Below, in pieces: positions 25,213 to 36,646 of a stretch of 64,000 nucleotides of DNA. Location of the stretch: assembly GCA_035555315.1 (NCBI GenBank), contig DATMGU010000071.1:1-64000 (forward strand), given 5' to 3'. How positions within the stretch are numbered: the stretch's first letter is position 1; the number at the start of each line of letters is the position of its first letter. Both the position numbers and the translations under genes were made by a program. Below the pieces are notes generated by a model. The model searched no databases. It saw nothing but the letters and a program-made list of their open reading frames with translations, and had not been told where the DNA came from. The stretch is from DATMGU01 sp035555315. GTDB taxonomy: Bacteria; Pseudomonadota; Alphaproteobacteria; ATCC43930; CGMCC-115725.

Positions 25213-25554
25213 TTAGGCGGCTTTCCGTACCGTGAAATCGACGTGCACCGCATCGTAGGGGAACACGACCCCCTCGCCGCTGCGATCGAGCACGCCAGCA
25301 TGAATAAGCGCGATCACGTCGCCGTGGACGGCTTTCACGTCCCGACCAACGCGACGTGTGACCTCGCGGATCGACATGCCGCCCTGCCCCGTCATGACCT
25401 GAAGGATTTCCCATCGTTTGGCGGTGAGCACCTTCCATAGTAGCTCGACCGAGGCGAAGGTGATGAACTCGCCTTGCCGTTCACCCTGGAATGCGGCGGC
25501 CATCTGCCGTCTGGTTTCCTCGATCGAGGAAACACCAAGCGTCACTGTCCTCAT
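25213..25554 (-). CDS. HTH DNA-binding protein, probable antitoxin of a TumE/TumA-like pair
   Basis: 113 residues from ATG at 25554. A winged-helix core is visible in LLWKVLTAKRWEILQVM, then GGMSIREVTRRVGRDVKAVHGDVIALIHAGVL as the helix-turn-helix, and VVFPYDAVHVDFTV as the wing. This layout matches the HVO_A0114-type DNA-binding proteins that serve as antitoxins to TumE-family toxins. The ATG overlaps the stop of a short degenerate frame resembling a TumE C terminus (ATGA), the arrangement of an intact toxin-antitoxin operon. Family assignment is from memory of domain patterns. Confidence 0.65.
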   Translation of the reverse strand: MRTVTLGVSSIEETRRQMAAAFQGERQGEFITFASVELLWKVLTAKRWEILQVMTGQGGMSIREVTRRVGRDVKAVHGDVIALIHAGVLDRSGEGVVFPYDAVHVDFTVRKAA

Positions 25555-25659
25555 CGCCTCGTCCTCCAAGTCTCCACATCCACCCAAAAATCGATTTGCC
25601 CAAAATCGATTTGCAGAGTCTCCAAGTCGATGAAGCGATAGGGCGCTTCGCGTACTTTA
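25551..25659 (-). pseudogene. Remnant of a TumE-like toxin gene
   Basis: On the minus strand the 36 codons directly before the antitoxin read [20 protein letters not shown] and continue to a TGA that overlaps the antitoxin start. The EAPYRF-x-LETL-x-x-DF pattern resembles the C terminus of TumE/DUF6516 proteins. The preceding two-thirds of such a gene is missing: the remnant starts at the stop of the FAD oxidoreductase. A 15-bp tandem duplication adds five residues. A toxin truncated by deletion is the simplest reading. Confidence 0.45.
25583..25613. repeat. Tandem 15-16 bp near-palindromic duplication
   Basis: Two copies, CCCAAAAATCGATTTG and CCCAAAATCGATTTG, abut inside the toxin remnant. 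Each contains the palindrome CAAATCGATTTG or a close variant. A similar 15-bp duplication, CCCAAATCCGTTTGG twice, occurs at 49189-49218. Confidence 0.8.
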
Positions 25660-26766
25660 TACCGGCGGTAACAACGCCGCCACGTGATCGGCGAGGGCCA
25701 GCGAGGCGGTCAGCCCCGGCGACTCGATGCCGAACAGGTTGACCAGGCCGGGCACGCCGTGGCTTTCCGGGCCAGAGACGACGAAATCGGCGGCGGGTTC
25801 GGTCGGGCCGGAGATCTTCGGCCGGATGCCGGCATAGCCCGGCAGCAGCGCGCCGTCGGACAGGCCCGGCCAATAGCGGCGGATGGCGGCGTAAAATCCG
25901 GCGGCACGGCCCGGATCGACGGCGTAGTCGATCGCCTCGATCCATTCGACATCCGGGCCGAAGCGGGCCTGGCCGCCGAGATCGATGGTGAGATGCACGC
26001 CGAGGCCGCCGGGCTCCGGCACCGGATAGATCAGCCGACCGAACGGCGCCCGGCCGGCCAGCGAATAATACGAGCCCTTGCACAGATAGGCCGCCGGAAT
26101 GTGCCGGCCGGGCACCCCCTCGATGCGCTGTGCCAAGGCGACCGCGCCGAGCCCCGCCGCGTTCACCAGCGTCTCGCAGGCGAGCCGCATCGGCTCCGCC
26201 CCACCGATCTCCAATTCGAAGCCCCGGTTGGCCACCGCCGCCGCGGTGATCGGCGCGTGGAACACCACCATGGCGCCCGCCGCCTCCGCGTCGCCCTGAT
26301 AGGCCAACATCAACGCATGGCTGTCGACGATGCCGGTCGAGGGCGAGACGAGCGCGCCGGCGCAGCGCAGCGCCGGCTCCAGCGCCACCGCCTCGGCGCC
26401 GCCGATCGGATAGAGATCGTCGACCCCGTTGGCGAGCGCCTTCTGGCGGATGGTTTCCAGGGTCGGCACCTCGGCCGGCTCGGCCGCGACGATCAGCTTG
26501 CCGAGGCGCTGGACCGGCACGCCGCGTTCGGCGCAATAGGCATAAAGCGCGTGCCGGCCGGCGACGCAGAGCCGCGCCTTCAGGCTGTCTTTCGGATAAT
26601 AGATGCCCGCATGGACGACCTCGCTGTTGCGCGACGAGGTCTCGGTGCCGATCGCGTCCGCCGCCTCCAGGACGATCACCTCGCGCCCGGCCAGCGCCAG
26701 GGCGCGCGCCACCGCCAGGCCGACGACGCCCGCCCCCACCACCACGCAATCCACCCGATCGATCAC
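25657..26766 (-). CDS. FAD-dependent oxidoreductase, L-2-hydroxyglutarate oxidase-like
   Basis: 369 residues of the DAO superfamily. The FAD-binding motif [18 protein letters not shown] is at the N terminus, followed by [20 protein letters not shown] with HAGIYYP, the segment characteristic of L-2-hydroxyglutarate dehydrogenases. [21 protein letters not shown] near 235 and a C-terminal glycine-rich FAD segment [15 protein letters not shown] complete it. It probably oxidises L-2-hydroxyglutarate or a related hydroxyacid to the keto acid. It lies 28 bases after creA on the same strand. Specificity uncertain. Confidence 0.8.
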   Translation of the reverse strand: MIDRVDCVVVGAGVVGLAVARALALAGREVIVLEAADAIGTETSSRNSEVVHAGIYYPKDSLKARLCVAGRHALYAYCAERGVPVQRLGKLIVAAEPAEVPTLETIRQKALANGVDDLYPIGGAEAVALEPALRCAGALVSPSTGIVDSHALMLAYQGDAEAAGAMVVFHAPITAAAVANRGFELEIGGAEPMRLACETLVNAAGLGAVALAQRIEGVPGRHIPAAYLCKGSYYSLAGRAPFGRLIYPVPEPGGLGVHLTIDLGGQARFGPDVEWIEAIDYAVDPGRAAGFYAAIRRYWPGLSDGALLPGYAGIRPKISGPTEPAADFVVSGPESHGVPGLVNLFGIESPGLTASLALADHVAALLPPV

Positions 26767-26794
26767 ATCCCCCCACCTCTCGGCCGCAGAGTGC

Positions 26795-27301
26795 CTATTT
26801 CTTGGCGGATTTCCACACTGGATTGGTGTTCATCAGCGGCACGGTCGACACCGCCATCTTAGCGCTGGCGTCCTTCACCTGCCGGGAATAGGCGACGTAG
26901 ATCAAGGTGTCGTTGACTTTGTCGTAGATGCGGCGGACGGCGATCGACTTGAAGATCAGGCTGGCGCGCTCGGAGAACACCTCCTCGCCGGCATGGTCCT
27001 GGACGATGTTGCCGATGGTGATCGGGCCGGTCTGACGGCAGGCGATCGACGAATTGGACGGATCCTGAAACCAATTGCCCTTGGACAGCCGGTCGATCAG
27101 GCTGCGGTCGAAATGCGTGAGATGGCAGGTGACGCCCTCGACCTTGGGATCGGGGATCGCCTCGACGACGATGCTGTTGCCGGTCCAGTCGTTCTTGAAG
27201 CTGCCGACCTCGTCGGCGCGGGACGGTGTGGTCGCAAGGGGGCCGGCGGCCAGGGCGAGGAGAACGCTCGGCGCGAAGGCCAGCAGATGTGTCAAACGCA
27301 T
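26795..27301 (-). CDS. creA: CreA family periplasmic protein
   Basis: 168 residues from ATG at 27301, preceded by GAGAGG. A signal peptide ([20 protein letters not shown], cleaved near SRA-DEV) is followed by the CreA domain: [75 protein letters not shown] and [12 protein letters not shown]. CreA is a conserved periplasmic protein of unknown activity. It begins just after treY, with a 29-bp gap, and may be read through from the trehalose operon. Confidence 0.93.
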   Translation of the reverse strand: MRLTHLLAFAPSVLLALAAGPLATTPSRADEVGSFKNDWTGNSIVVEAIPDPKVEGVTCHLTHFDRSLIDRLSKGNWFQDPSNSSIACRQTGPITIGNIVQDHAGEEVFSERASLIFKSIAVRRIYDKVNDTLIYVAYSRQVKDASAKMAVSTVPLMNTNPVWKSAKK

Positions 27302-27330
27302 GGTGACCTCTCGGGTGAAGCGCGCGCGGT

Positions 27331-30174
27331 TCAATCGTCGCGGGTGAGTAGGGCGACCGGGAAATCGGCCAACAATTCGGCGACCGGCACCACGATGTCG
27401 TCTCGGGCGGCGATGGTAACGCCGGTCAGCACATCGCGGTAGAGGCCGGCGCCGAGCGGCAAGCCGGTATCGCCCCAATCGAGCCGGTCATCCGCCTGGC
27501 TCGACCCGGGCATGAGCCCCGGCACCAGGCGCGGCACCACCGTGATCGCCGCCCCTCCGCCCGCGCCGCCGCCGCGCGCGAAGGCGATGACGTGATCGGC
27601 CCGCTCCCCCGTCGCGGCGAGCGGCGTGTAATCACCCTGCGCGAACAGGGCCGGCCGCGCCTTGCGCAGGTTGAGGGCCGCCCAGATGACGAACAGCTTC
27701 TCCCGCCCGTCCTGCCATTCACCACTCAGCGTCGCGACGGCTTGCCGATAATCCCGCCCCTCGGCGAAAGCCGCGCGGATCGTCGCCAGCACCTCGCGCC
27801 GATAGGCGAAATCCACCGGGCGGCGGTTATCCGGATCGACCAGGCTGAGCTCCCAGAGCTCGGCCCCTTGATAGGTATCGGGAACGCCCGGCATGGTCAG
27901 GCGCAGCAGGGTCTGGGCCAGGCTATTGAGGGCGGCCATCCGGCCGATCGTCGCCATGAACCCGGCGAAATCGGTCAGGAAGGCGTTCGGCCTCGCGCCG
28001 CCCAACAGCCGGCGGGCGAACCCGGCGACACCGGCCTCATAGGCCTCGTCGGGATTGGCCCAGCTGGATTTCTCCTTGCCTTCGCGCAGCGCCTTGACCA
28101 GCGCCGGTTCGACCCTGGCCAGGAGCGCCGCGACGCCGAGCCCATCATCGGGCGCCAGCCCCAGCGGCCACACCCCGACCATGGTCTGATAGAAATAGTA
28201 CTCGTCGTTGCGGTCCGGCACCGGCGCCGCGTCGAGTTCGCCGCGGTGGCGCCGGTTGAGCCGTTCCCAAAGCCGGATACGCTGGCCCCAGAGGCTGCCC
28301 GGCCCGCTCAACAGGTTGATCCTGGCGCGGGCGTCCTCGCCGCGCTTGGTGTCGTGGGTCGAGGTCGCCAACATGTCGAAGGGATGACGCCGCAGCCGCT
28401 GTTCGTTGACGTGATGGAACGCCGCGGGGCTGACACCGAACCGGCGCGGATCGCCGCCGACCTCGTTCAGCGAGATCAGCCGGACGTATCGGTAGAAGCT
28501 GGTGTCCTCCAGACCCTTGGCCATCGCCGGCCCGGAAAGCTGCTGAAACTTCATGGCGAGACGCAGCACTTCGGAACCCTGATAGGGGGTGGGCTCGACC
28601 GCGAGATCGCCGGTCAGCACCCGCTGCAGGAAATCGAAGATGCTGGTATCCGTCGCCGGCGAGCGCTTTTTGGCGATGCCGATCGCCCAGTCGATATACC
28701 GCCGATCGGTCGCCGAGGCGCCATTGGCATCGACATAGGTGCGATAGACCGGAAACCGGGCGATGACCTCCTGAATGGCGTTGGCCATCGCTTCGAGCGT
28801 GAAATCCCGGCTGAGCCAATGGCCGGAAGACAGCCGGTGGATGTCGTGGGCCAGCACGCGGACCTCGCTGGCGAGGTTGACCCTGAGGATGCGCAGCTTG
28901 CTTTCGTACGAGACCTCGTCGAACGGCTGCGTGCGCCGCGTGAAGCGGCGGTAAAGGAGGTCGAGCGGCCGTTCGCCCTTCGGGTCGACGAACAGCCCGT
29001 TGATCAGATTCAGCGTGTCGTAGCCGGTTGTCCCGGCGACCGGCCAGGCATCGGGCAGATCCTCGTAATGCGCCAGGATCTTCTCGACCACGACATAGCA
29101 ATACTGGCCCGGCCGGCCGGCGCGGGCCTGCAGCCGCTCGCAATATTCCTGAGGATCGAAGAGGCCGTCTATATGATCGACCCGGAGACCGTCGATCTTG
29201 CCGTCCTCGAGCAGGCGGAAGACCTTGCGATGGGTCTCCTCGAACAGATCGCGCAACTCGATCCGCAAGCCCGCCAGATCGTTGATGTTGAAGAATCGGC
29301 GATAGTTGATTTCATCGGTCGCCACCCGCCAATACGCCGGTCGATAGGCCTGCAGCTCGATCAGCCGATGCAGCGGCTGCCAACTTTCCGGATTGTTCGG
29401 GTCGCCATGCAGCGCCTCGACCACCCCCTCGAGAATATCGGCGACACCGGGCTCGGCCGCGAGTTCCGCCAGGTCCCGTTTCAACTGCTCGGCGGTCGCG
29501 CGCGCCGCCATATCGAGGCTCCGCCGTTTACCGCCGAGGACGGCGAACCCGGCGAGAATGCCCGCCAAGCGGTCGGCGAAAGGCTCCCGCAGCTGAACCA
29601 CGGCCGGCCGCAACACCCGATCGTAATCCCAGGCCGCGACGGGAAAGCGATGCTCGTAATACCAGACCGACAGGGTGCCGGTCGCCGGGTCGAAGCGAAG
29701 CCGCAGATCCCCGGCCTCGAGCACCACACCGTATTGATTGCCGAGCACGGGCAGCAGCACCTTGCCGGTGAGATTGCGCCGCGGCGCGTCCCAATCGATG
29801 TCGAAGAACCGCGCATAGGGCGACGCCTCGCCCCATTCCAGCACGTCCATCCACCACGGATTACCCGAGCCGATCCCCATATGGTTCGGCACGATGTCGA
29901 GGATCATGCCGAGACCACGGGCGTGGAGTGCCTCGACCAGGGCGTCCAGATCCTCGTCCGTGCCGATTTCCGGGTTCAGCAGGTTATGGTCGACGATGTC
30001 GTAGCCATGGTTGCTGCCCGGCCGCGCCATCATGAAGGGCGACGCGTAGACATGGCTGACGCCCAGATCGGCCAGATAATCGACGATGTCGAGCGCGTCG
30101 CGGAACGTGAAATCTTTGTGGAATTGCAACCGGTAGGTCGCTCGCGGTGCCGACGACGGCAATAACTCAGCCAT
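27331..30174 (-). CDS. treY: Maltooligosyl trehalose synthase
   Basis: 947 residues, a GH13 alpha-amylase-fold enzyme. ATYRLQFHKDFTF at the N terminus, MILDIVPNHMGIG near 95, GLRVDHIDGLFDP near 330 (catalytic Asp), VVEKILAHYEDLP near 360 (acid/base Glu) and STHDTKRGEDARARI near 610 are standard TreY marks, and PGVPDTYQGAELWELSLVDPDNRRPVD is near the C terminus. It isomerises the reducing-end alpha-1,4 bond of maltooligosaccharides into alpha,alpha-1,1, making maltooligosyl trehalose in the cytoplasm for TreZ. It starts 15 bases after treZ and is the last trehalose gene of the operon. Confidence 0.96.
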   Translation of the reverse strand: MAELLPSSAPRATYRLQFHKDFTFRDALDIVDYLADLGVSHVYASPFMMARPGSNHGYDIVDHNLLNPEIGTDEDLDALVEALHARGLGMILDIVPNHMGIGSGNPWWMDVLEWGEASPYARFFDIDWDAPRRNLTGKVLLPVLGNQYGVVLEAGDLRLRFDPATGTLSVWYYEHRFPVAAWDYDRVLRPAVVQLREPFADRLAGILAGFAVLGGKRRSLDMAARATAEQLKRDLAELAAEPGVADILEGVVEALHGDPNNPESWQPLHRLIELQAYRPAYWRVATDEINYRRFFNINDLAGLRIELRDLFEETHRKVFRLLEDGKIDGLRVDHIDGLFDPQEYCERLQARAGRPGQYCYVVVEKILAHYEDLPDAWPVAGTTGYDTLNLINGLFVDPKGERPLDLLYRRFTRRTQPFDEVSYESKLRILRVNLASEVRVLAHDIHRLSSGHWLSRDFTLEAMANAIQEVIARFPVYRTYVDANGASATDRRYIDWAIGIAKKRSPATDTSIFDFLQRVLTGDLAVEPTPYQGSEVLRLAMKFQQLSGPAMAKGLEDTSFYRYVRLISLNEVGGDPRRFGVSPAAFHHVNEQRLRRHPFDMLATSTHDTKRGEDARARINLLSGPGSLWGQRIRLWERLNRRHRGELDAAPVPDRNDEYYFYQTMVGVWPLGLAPDDGLGVAALLARVEPALVKALREGKEKSSWANPDEAYEAGVAGFARRLLGGARPNAFLTDFAGFMATIGRMAALNSLAQTLLRLTMPGVPDTYQGAELWELSLVDPDNRRPVDFAYRREVLATIRAAFAEGRDYRQAVATLSGEWQDGREKLFVIWAALNLRKARPALFAQGDYTPLAATGERADHVIAFARGGGAGGGAAITVVPRLVPGLMPGSSQADDRLDWGDTGLPLGAGLYRDVLTGVTIAARDDIVVPVAELLADFPVALLTRDD

Positions 30175-30189
30175 GCGTCGGATCGGCGG

Positions 30190-31991
30190 TCATGCGATCA
30201 CCCGCTCGTCGAGCGTCGCGGCGAGGTAGACCGGCGGCAATGCCTCGGCGGGGCATGGGCCGGTTTCAAACAGCAATCGTCCGGGCAAGGCCGGCGACGC
30301 GACCGGCTGGTCACCGAAATTCGCGGCTATGGATAGGGTCGAGCCGTCGCCCATCCGCCAACCGACCGTGAACGCCCGTGGGCCCAGACGGCCGACCTGG
30401 CCGGCCCCACCGAGCATCCGCAGCAGACGCGGCACGATCTCGCGGTGCCGCAGGTCGATCAGCTCGCGGTAATAGCGGTACCAGCCGTCATGCGGCGGCC
30501 GGTCCAGCGCCGTCCAGTCGAGTATCGCGCTGTCCCTGGTCCCGGGCGCGCAGGGATCGGGGATCCTGGCGCGCATCTCCGGATCCGCGAATTCCGGGAA
30601 GCGCGAGAATTCCTTGGCACGGCCGACACGGACCGCCTCGGCAAGCTCCGGGCCGAAATCGCAAAAGAACGGGAAGGGCTGGTCGGCCTGCCATTCCTCG
30701 CCCATGAACAGCATGGGCACCGCCGGCGATAGCAACAGCAGGGCGACTGCCACCCGGATTCGCGGGGCCGGCGCCAACAGCGAGATGCGCGAGCCGAACG
30801 CGTGGTTGCCGACCTGATCGTGATTCTGGATAAAGCTGACGAAGCTGGTCGGCGCCAGACCGGCGGAGGGCTCACCGCGCCGGCGGCCGTCGCGATGCTG
30901 GGATACCTCACCCTGATAGGCGAAGCCTTCGGTCAGCGCCCGGCATAGGTGATCGACCGGATCGGACAGGTAGTCGGCATAGTATCCGCCGCTTTCCCCG
31001 CTGGTCAGCACGCGCAAGGCATGGTGGAAATCATCGTTCCACTGCGCCGTATAGGGCCCCTCGCTGCTGGCGTCGCCCAGGCGGCGCGCCTCGTTGTTGT
31101 CGTTTTCCAGCACCAGGTGGATCGGGCGATCGTCGATCGTATCGCGGACGCGCCCGGCGAGTTCGGTCAGGAGATCCGGCGTGCTGTCGTCGAGGATCGC
31201 GTGGACCGCGTCGAACCGCAACCCGTCGAGATGGAATTCCCGCAGCCAATAGAGCGCGTTCTCGATGAAGAAATCGCGGACCGGACGGCTGTCGGCGCCG
31301 TCGACATCGATCGCGGCCCCCCAGGGCGTGTGATGCCGGTCGGTGAAGAAGCCGGGCGCATAGGCGGACAGGTAGTTACCCTCCGGCCCGAAATGATTGT
31401 AGACGACGTCGAGCAGCACCGAGATGCCGCGGGCGTGGCATTGCTCGACCAGCCGCTTCAGCTCCTCCGGCCGGCCATAGCGGCTATCCGGCGCGAAGAA
31501 CAGGACACCGTCATAACCCCAATTGTACCGGCCGGGGAAATCGGCGACCGGCATCAGCTCGATGGCGGTGATACCGGTCGCCGACAGGTGGTCGAGATGA
31601 CGGGCGACGCCCGCGAAATCGCCGGTGTCGGAAAACGTCCCGGTGTGCAGTTCGTAAAGCACGATCTCGTGCCACAGCCGGCCGCGCCAGGCGGTGTCCT
31701 GCCAGTCATGCGCGGTCGGATCGATCACCTCGCTGGGGCCGTAGACGTCCTCGGGCTGAAACCGCGAGGCCGGATCGGGATAGTCCCGACCGTCGATCCG
31801 ATAGGCGTAACGGGTGCCGCCGGCGGCGCGGTCGGTCGTCACGTCGTGCCAGCCGCCGGGCCCCGCGAGCATCGGTATCGTCGGGCCGCCTTCCAACACC
31901 AGGTCCACGGCCGGCGCCTTGGGCGCCCAAAACCGGAAACGGACACCACCCTCGACGATCTCCGCACCGAACGGCAGATGATGGTAACGCT

Positions 31992-31995
<4 letters not shown>
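30190..31995 (-). CDS. treZ: Malto-oligosyltrehalose trehalohydrolase
   Basis: 601 residues. An N-terminal beta-sandwich (VRFRWAPKAPAVDLVLE) precedes the GH13 barrel with VLLDVVYNHFGPEGNYL, GLRFDAVHAILDD (nucleophile Asp near 250), LVLENDNNEARRL (acid/base Glu) and FIQNHDQVGNHAFG. It releases free trehalose from maltooligosyl trehalose made by TreY. The GTG start overlaps the glgX stop (GTGA), showing coupling. The full pathway partners glgX and treY flank it directly. Confidence 0.96.
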
Positions 31996-34364
<2,369 letters not shown>

Positions 34365-34405
34365 TCAGGCGACATCCTCTGGGCGGCGCCCGGAGACAGC
34401 CGCGT

Positions 34406-36646
34406 TCAATGTTCGGGAAGCAGGATCAGGGTCGCCAGCGGCGGCAACGTGACCAGCAAGGAACAGGGCTGGCCATGCCATGGCGTCGGCTCCGCCACGA
34501 TCGAGCCGCCATTTCCGACATTGCTGCCGCCATAGACCGCCGCGTCGGTGTTCAGCCGCTCGAGATAACGGCCGGGCTGGGGTACGCCGATTCGATAACC
34601 GTGACGGACCATGGGGGTGAAATTCGACACGATGACGGCGATGTCCCCCGCATCGGTGCCTCGGCGCAGAAACGACAGCACGCTCTGCTCGAGATCGTTG
34701 GCGTCGATCCAGGCAAAACCCTCGCCCTCGCAATCGAGGACATGCAGACAGGGTTCCGACCGGTAGAGCCAATTGAGATCCCGGACCAGCGCTTGGACAC
34801 CGCGATGCGCCCCGTCGTCGAGCAAGTGCCAATCCAGCCCGATATCGTGATTCCATTCGCGCTCCTGGGCGAACTCGCCCCCCATGAACAACAGTTTCTT
34901 CCCTGGATGGGTCCACATGAAGCCGAAATAAGCGCGCAGGTTAGCGAATCGCTGCCAGCGATCGCCGGGCATACGGCCCAGCAGCGATTGCTTGCCATGC
35001 ACGACCTCGTCATGGCTGAGCGGCAGGATGAAGTTCTCCGTGAAGCCGTAGAGCAGGCCGAACGTCATCTTGTTGTGATGGTATTTCCGGTGCACAGGGT
35101 CTTGCGACATATAGGCGAGCGTATCGTGCATCCACCCCATGTTCCATTTGAAGCCAAAGCCCAGCCCGCCGACATCGACCGGCCGCGAGACCATCGGCCA
35201 GGCGGTCGATTCCTCCGCCGCTGTGGTGGCGCCACTATTGTCGGCGAAGACCAGTTGGTTCATTCGCCGCAGGAACTGGATCGCCTCCAGATTTTCGCGG
35301 CCCCCGAAAACATTCGGGATCCAATCATCCGCCTGCCGGGAATAGTCAAGGTACAGCATGGAGGCGACCGCGTCGACGCGCAGGCCATCGACGTGGTAGC
35401 GCTCCAGCCAATGCATGGCACTGGACAGTAGGAAATTCGACACCTCGCGCCGCCCGTAATTATAGATCAGCGTGTTCCAATCACGGTGAAAGCCCTGACG
35501 CGGGTCGGCATGGTCGTAGAGATGGGTGCCGTCGAACTGGGCCAGGCCATGGGGATCGTTCGGGAAATGCCCCGGCACCCAGTCGACCCACAAACCCAAC
35601 CCGGCGCGGTGGCAGGCATCGACGAAAGCCCGAAAATCGTCCGGCGTGCCGAACCGCGAGGTCGGTGCGAACAGCCCGACCGGCTGGTAGCCCCATGAGC
35701 CGTCGAACGGGTATTCGCTGACCGGCATTACCTGGATATGGGTGAAGCCCATATCGGCGGCATAGGGCACCAACTGGTCGGCGAGTTCGCGATAGGTCAG
35801 ATACCGTCCCCCCTCCGCCAGATCGCGACGCCAGGAGCCGAGATGCACCTCGTAGATCGAGATCGGCGCCCGGCGATTGTTGCGTCCGGCACGCTCGGCC
35901 AGCCATTGCTGGTCGGACCAGGCGAAATGGCTGGGGCCTGCGATGACCGACGCCGTCGCCGGCGGGCGTTCCGCCGCCGCGGCGTAGGGGTCGGCCTTCA
36001 AGGGCAAGGTGGACCCGTCGGCTCCCTTGATCTGATATTTGTAAGCACGGCCCTCGGCGAGATCGGGGATGAAGATATCCCAGATGCCGCAGGTCAAATG
36101 CTTACGCATCGGATGGCGCCGGCCGTCCCAATCGTTGAAATCGCCGACCAAGCTGACCGCCCGGGCGCTGGGTGCCCAAACCGCGAAGCCGACCCCGGTG
36201 ACGCCCTCCGACATCATCACGTTGGCGCCGAGCTTCTCGTAGCTGCGCAGATGGCTGCCTTCCGACAACAAATAGACGTCGAGTTCGCCGAGCACGGGCG
36301 GGAACCGATAGGCATCCTCGATCACGAAAGTCCCAGCCTCGCCCTCGACACGCAAGCGGTAGTCGAAACGGCGCGTCGCCCCGGGAACGGCCCCCGCGAA
36401 CAAGCCGGCGGGATGGATCTTCTCCAACCGCGCACGCTCGGCATCGGTTGCGCGATCGAGCACCGTCACCGCATGGGCCCAGGGTAGGAACGCGCGGACC
36501 ACCACCTCGCCGGCGGTCTCGTGCATGCCGAACACGGCGAAGGGGTCAGCCAGCTCCGCGCGCAGGATCGCATCGATCGGTAGGTTCGCTTGTTTGCTCA
36601 ATCCAGCTCGCCCATCAGCTTGTTGCCCGTCAGCTTGCCTGGTCAT
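34406..36646 (-). CDS. glgB: 1,4-alpha-glucan branching enzyme
   Basis: 746 residues. An N-terminal carbohydrate-binding region (about 20-120, [10 protein letters not shown]), CBM48 ([26 protein letters not shown] split near 150), then the GH13 barrel: [30 protein letters not shown] (nucleophile Asp), [13 protein letters not shown] (Glu) and [12 protein letters not shown]. The enzyme introduces alpha-1,6 branches into glucan built by GlgE. Its start overlaps the treS-maltokinase stop by 17 bases, so translation is coupled. Length is normal for proteobacterial GlgB. Confidence 0.97.
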   Translation of the reverse strand: MTRQADGQQADGRAGLSKQANLPIDAILRAELADPFAVFGMHETAGEVVVRAFLPWAHAVTVLDRATDAERARLEKIHPAGLFAGAVPGATRRFDYRLRVEGEAGTFVIEDAYRFPPVLGELDVYLLSEGSHLRSYEKLGANVMMSEGVTGVGFAVWAPSARAVSLVGDFNDWDGRRHPMRKHLTCGIWDIFIPDLAEGRAYKYQIKGADGSTLPLKADPYAAAAERPPATASVIAGPSHFAWSDQQWLAERAGRNNRRAPISIYEVHLGSWRRDLAEGGRYLTYRELADQLVPYAADMGFTHIQVMPVSEYPFDGSWGYQPVGLFAPTSRFGTPDDFRAFVDACHRAGLGLWVDWVPGHFPNDPHGLAQFDGTHLYDHADPRQGFHRDWNTLIYNYGRREVSNFLLSSAMHWLERYHVDGLRVDAVASMLYLDYSRQADDWIPNVFGGRENLEAIQFLRRMNQLVFADNSGATTAAEESTAWPMVSRPVDVGGLGFGFKWNMGWMHDTLAYMSQDPVHRKYHHNKMTFGLLYGFTENFILPLSHDEVVHGKQSLLGRMPGDRWQRFANLRAYFGFMWTHPGKKLLFMGGEFAQEREWNHDIGLDWHLLDDGAHRGVQALVRDLNWLYRSEPCLHVLDCEGEGFAWIDANDLEQSVLSFLRRGTDAGDIAVIVSNFTPMVRHGYRIGVPQPGRYLERLNTDAAVYGGSNVGNGGSIVAEPTPWHGQPCSLLVTLPPLATLILLPEH

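Noticed and set aside
25481..26776. 431-codon minus-strand frame over the FAD oxidoreductase
   Set aside because: Out-of-frame, Arg/Gly-rich translation of a gene whose correct frame has clear FAD motifs.
27592..30165. 857-codon open frame antisense to treY
   Set aside because: It mirrors a clear TreY gene; long antisense frames are common in GC-rich DNA because of third-position bias, and the translation shows no domain.
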